Assembly (NCBI RefSeq): GCF_003477885.1
Contig: NZ_QUEE01000001.1
Coordinates: 124,001 to 188,000, forward strand
From: Lachnotalea sp. AF33-28
GTDB lineage: Bacteria; Bacillota; Clostridia; Lachnospirales; Lachnospiraceae
Length of the DNA: 64,000 bases
Reading direction: 5' to 3'
In this document: piece by piece, positions 61,862 through 64,000 of the stretch
Layout: the number at the start of each line of letters is the position of its first letter
How positions within the stretch are numbered: the first letter of the stretch is position 1
The notes under the pieces: generated by a model
Told to the model about the DNA's origin: nothing
The model's input: the letters and a program-made list of their open reading frames with translations, nothing else
Database searches by the model: none
Program-made: the position numbers and the translations under genes

Positions 61862-62614
61862 ATGATGTATAGATTAGTACTGGTAGATGACGAAGTTTCA
61901 TCAAGAAATGCTCTCTGCAATTATTTTCCCTGGAATCAAATCGGTTTTGAAGTAGTCAGCCAGTTTACAGACGGCTGTCTGGCGCTGGATTATATCCGAA
62001 AAAATCCCGTAGATGTTATTTTCTGCGACATTATCATGCCGAATATGGACGGCCTGCTTTTGGCCAAGAAAATATACCAGGAGAAGATCGGCTGTAAAAT
62101 CATATTTTTAAGCGCATATAAAAAATTCGATTATGCCCGTGAAGCCCTCAATTATGGAGTGCGCGACTACCTGGTAAAACCGGCAAAATACAAAGATCTG
62201 ATGGAGGTTTTTCAGCGCCTCCGGATGGAGCTGGATGAAGAAAAACGTATGGCTTTTAACAGGCTTCCACCGGATATGGAAGCCATGGGACAGAGCGTCT
62301 GTGATAAAACCATTCATGCAGTAAACGAATACCTTTCCAGAAATTATAAAAATGCAACCCTGGAAAACACGGCTAATTATATTAAAATGAATCCCTCCTA
62401 TCTGAGTCAGTATTACTATCTGAAGACAGGCGTTCACTTTTCTGATAATCTCTTAAAAATACGTATGGAAAGAGCCGCAGTACTGTTGGATAATTACCGT
62501 TACAAAATCAAAGAAGTAAGTGAAATGGTGGGGTATATGAATGCAAAAAATTTCACAAAAGCCTTTAAAAAATACTATGGAAAGCTACCGAGAGATTACC
62601 GGCAGAACATTTAA
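61862..62614 (+). CDS. Response regulator with AraC-type DNA-binding domain (locus D)
   Basis: The start is ATG 61862 or the next ATG at 61865, after GGGGGAGG, giving 250 residues. The receiver domain has Asp9-Asp10, phospho-acceptor Asp56 in CDIIMPNMDG and VKPAKY, and the AraC domain spans about residues 145-250, ending FTKAFKKYYGKLPRDYR. It is a compact form like the locus A regulator. The kinase gene overlaps its end. It likely activates the divergent locus D operon. Confidence 0.92.
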   Translation: MMYRLVLVDDEVSSRNALCNYFPWNQIGFEVVSQFTDGCLALDYIRKNPVDVIFCDIIMPNMDGLLLAKKIYQEKIGCKIIFLSAYKKFDYAREALNYGVRDYLVKPAKYKDLMEVFQRLRMELDEEKRMAFNRLPPDMEAMGQSVCDKTIHAVNEYLSRNYKNATLENTANYIKMNPSYLSQYYYLKTGVHFSDNLLKIRMERAAVLLDNYRYKIKEVSEMVGYMNAKNFTKAFKKYYGKLPRDYRQNI

Positions 62615-64000
62615 CAGAAAACAGTTCCGCAGGACTTTCATCCGTTATCTGCTGATTCCGGCTGCATCTTTGCTGATTCTTGGCATATTCACCTGCATCA
62701 TCGCTTACTATTCCGTATTTAGAGTCATAAAGCAGAATAACAACGGTACTATACATAGAATCAGCGACTATATGGATCAGGTACTGTATGAATGCGAAGA
62801 GTTGAATTATAGCTATAGCAATAGCATTTATTTGAACATTCTGTTAAAGCGTATCCTGCAAAGCGATGAAAAGGATTATGAGATCAGCAGTTCTATGTCC
62901 ATACTCCAGTCGGTCATGTTCTCCCAATCCATACAGCCCCATATCCATTCGATCTATATATATTATAATAACCCCTACGGCCGCTTTCTCACCTCTTCTG
63001 AACAGTCCTACTCTTATCTGGATTCTTATTATGATACGGGCTGGTACACTCTCTGTCAGCAAAAGACCCTCGAGTACCGGCCCTGGAGCGCTGTACGCGA
63101 ACTGAAGCGGTATTCCTTTGAAAAGGTGCCTGTTAGAGTGCTCACCATATTTATCCCGATCAAGAGCTCCAGTTCCGCCCAGACTTCTGATTACGCGATC
63201 GTTAATTTAAATGCTTCTTATATGGAAACAATAATCGAAAATACGCTGCCTTCTGCCGATGAAGGCCAAATGTTTGCGATAATGAATGAAAACGGTGAAA
63301 TCGTTCTGCATTCTCCCGGATTAACTCTGACCGACAGGGAAATCAGCCGTCAGCTCCTCGCAGTAAACGGGCTTATAAGGCTGAAGATTGCAGGAAGACA
63401 GCATGTAGTGACCTCTGTCCGTTCAGCGCAAAATGGATGGACATACTATATCTACACTCCTCAAAATGTATTTTTTCATGTTCCTGCACTCATGCTCTCC
63501 CTGATCCTGCTCTTTGTTTTCCTGATGATTGTAATTGAAATTCCCCTGCTTGCGCGCTTATCAAAAAAATCGCAGAGCACTCTGGAAAACATTATTGATA
63601 TACTGGATGCCGCAAAACACAATCAGATTCTGTCCAAAGAAAATATGCGGAAGGATTCCTATGAATATATCATACAAAGTATCCTGAACAAGTTTATTGA
63701 AAATAATCTGTTTCAGACCCAGCTGTCCGAACGCAGATATCATATGCAGGTGCTGGAGCTTCTTGCTCTCCAGTCACAGATCAATCCTCATTTTCTCTTC
63801 AATACCCTGCACTTTATAACTTGGAATGCAATAGCCTTGACAGGCGGCCCTAATCCGGCCAGTGAGATGATTGAAAGTCTTTCCACCCTGCTAAACTATA
63901 CGCTGCGCGATCCGCTGATGGAAGTCACTCTTGCGGAAGAGATTCAATGTACTGTATGCTATATCGATATTCTGAAAGCGCGTTTTCCGGATAATTTTAA
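62541..64000 (+). CDS. Sensor histidine kinase, YesM type (locus D), cut by the window end
   Basis: An open frame runs from here through the window end with no stop. I favour ATG 62541, seven bases after GGTGGGG; ATG 62577 is the alternative. It overlaps the regulator gene by 74 bases. The protein has a membrane segment (YLLIPAASLLILGIFTCIIAYY), an extracellular sensor with SIYIYYNNPYGRF as in the locus A kinase, a second segment (ALMLSLILLFVFLMIVIEI), and the phospho-acceptor motif SQINPHFLFNTLHFI with His417. The ATP-binding part lies beyond the window. Confidence 0.88.
   Translation, partial: MQKISQKPLKNTMESYREITGRTFNRKQFRRTFIRYLLIPAASLLILGIFTCIIAYYSVFRVIKQNNNGTIHRISDYMDQVLYECEELNYSYSNSIYLNILLKRILQSDEKDYEISSSMSILQSVMFSQSIQPHIHSIYIYYNNPYGRFLTSSEQSYSYLDSYYDTGWYTLCQQKTLEYRPWSAVRELKRYSFEKVPVRVLTIFIPIKSSSSAQTSDYAIVNLNASYMETIIENTLPSADEGQMFAIMNENGEIVLHSPGLTLTDREISRQLLAVNGLIRLKIAGRQHVVTSVRSAQNGWTYYIYTPQNVFFHVPALMLSLILLFVFLMIVIEIPLLARLSKKSQSTLENIIDILDAAKHNQILSKENMRKDSYEYIIQSILNKFIENNLFQTQLSERRYHMQVLELLALQSQINPHFLFNTLHFITWNAIALTGGPNPASEMIESLSTLLNYTLRDPLMEVTLAEEIQCTVCYIDILKARFPDNF

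Overview
The window looks like a piece of a gut-type Clostridia chromosome, most likely Lachnospiraceae. The reasons are the mixed GC content, strong AGGAGG-type ribosome binding sites, several YesM/YesN-type two-component pairs beside sugar ABC importers, clostridial-type L-serine dehydratase subunits, and a long coiled-coil FtsX protein. The genus cannot be fixed from sequence alone. I see no rRNA, tRNA, CRISPR array, transposase, integrase or phage gene.

Layout. (1) 1-0.5 kb: a small conserved helical protein. (2) 0.5-11.1 kb, locus A: a minus-strand operon for a sugar lipoprotein, two MalF/MalG-type permeases, two FAD oxidoreductases and a GH42 beta-galactosidase. It is divergent from a plus-strand response regulator/histidine kinase pair. 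(3) 11.1-22.3 kb, housekeeping: L-serine dehydratase (sdaAB, sdaAA), a Y-family polymerase with an LspA-like protein, an S1 protein with a small alarmone synthetase, a coiled-coil FtsX permease, a Cof-type HAD phosphatase and a cupin. Several intergenic palindromes and repeats lie here. (4) 22.3-32.9 kb, locus B: LplB/LplC-type permeases, a binding protein, a GH105-type protein and an unrecognised 557-residue protein, divergent from a second regulator/kinase pair. (5) 33.3-39.4 kb: one 2042-residue secreted protein with a WbsX/GH99-like domain, four repeated beta modules and an SGNH hydrolase domain. Its promoter region shares a 25-base element with the locus B promoter. (6) 39.7-52.4 kb: sfsA, then feoA and feoB, with locus C between the latter two. 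Locus C holds permeases, a binding protein, a membrane-bound AraC regulator, a DUF4091-type glycosidase, a HAD phosphatase and a metallophosphoesterase. (7) 52.5-55.0 kb: an AT-rich lipoprotein gene that seems to have lost its start codon, and a sodium:neurotransmitter-type symporter. (8) 55.1-64 kb, locus D: binding protein, MalF/MalG permeases and two tandem paralogous barrel proteins, divergent from a third regulator/kinase pair whose kinase runs off the window.

How it works together. Four sugar uptake loci each carry their own binding protein, two permeases, regulator and catabolic enzymes. None carries an ATPase, so they probably share one encoded elsewhere. Loci A and D are paralogous in importer and sensor but carry different enzymes, as if one uptake module had been copied and given new cargo. 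GH42 and GH105 hint at plant cell-wall (pectin or galactan) oligosaccharides, but this is inference. The points most worth following up are the two tandem barrel proteins with GH67-like active-site motifs, the giant protein and its shared promoter element with locus B, the shared operator of locus C and the phosphoesterase, and the MITE-like palindromes, one of which appears to have cut off a lipoprotein gene.
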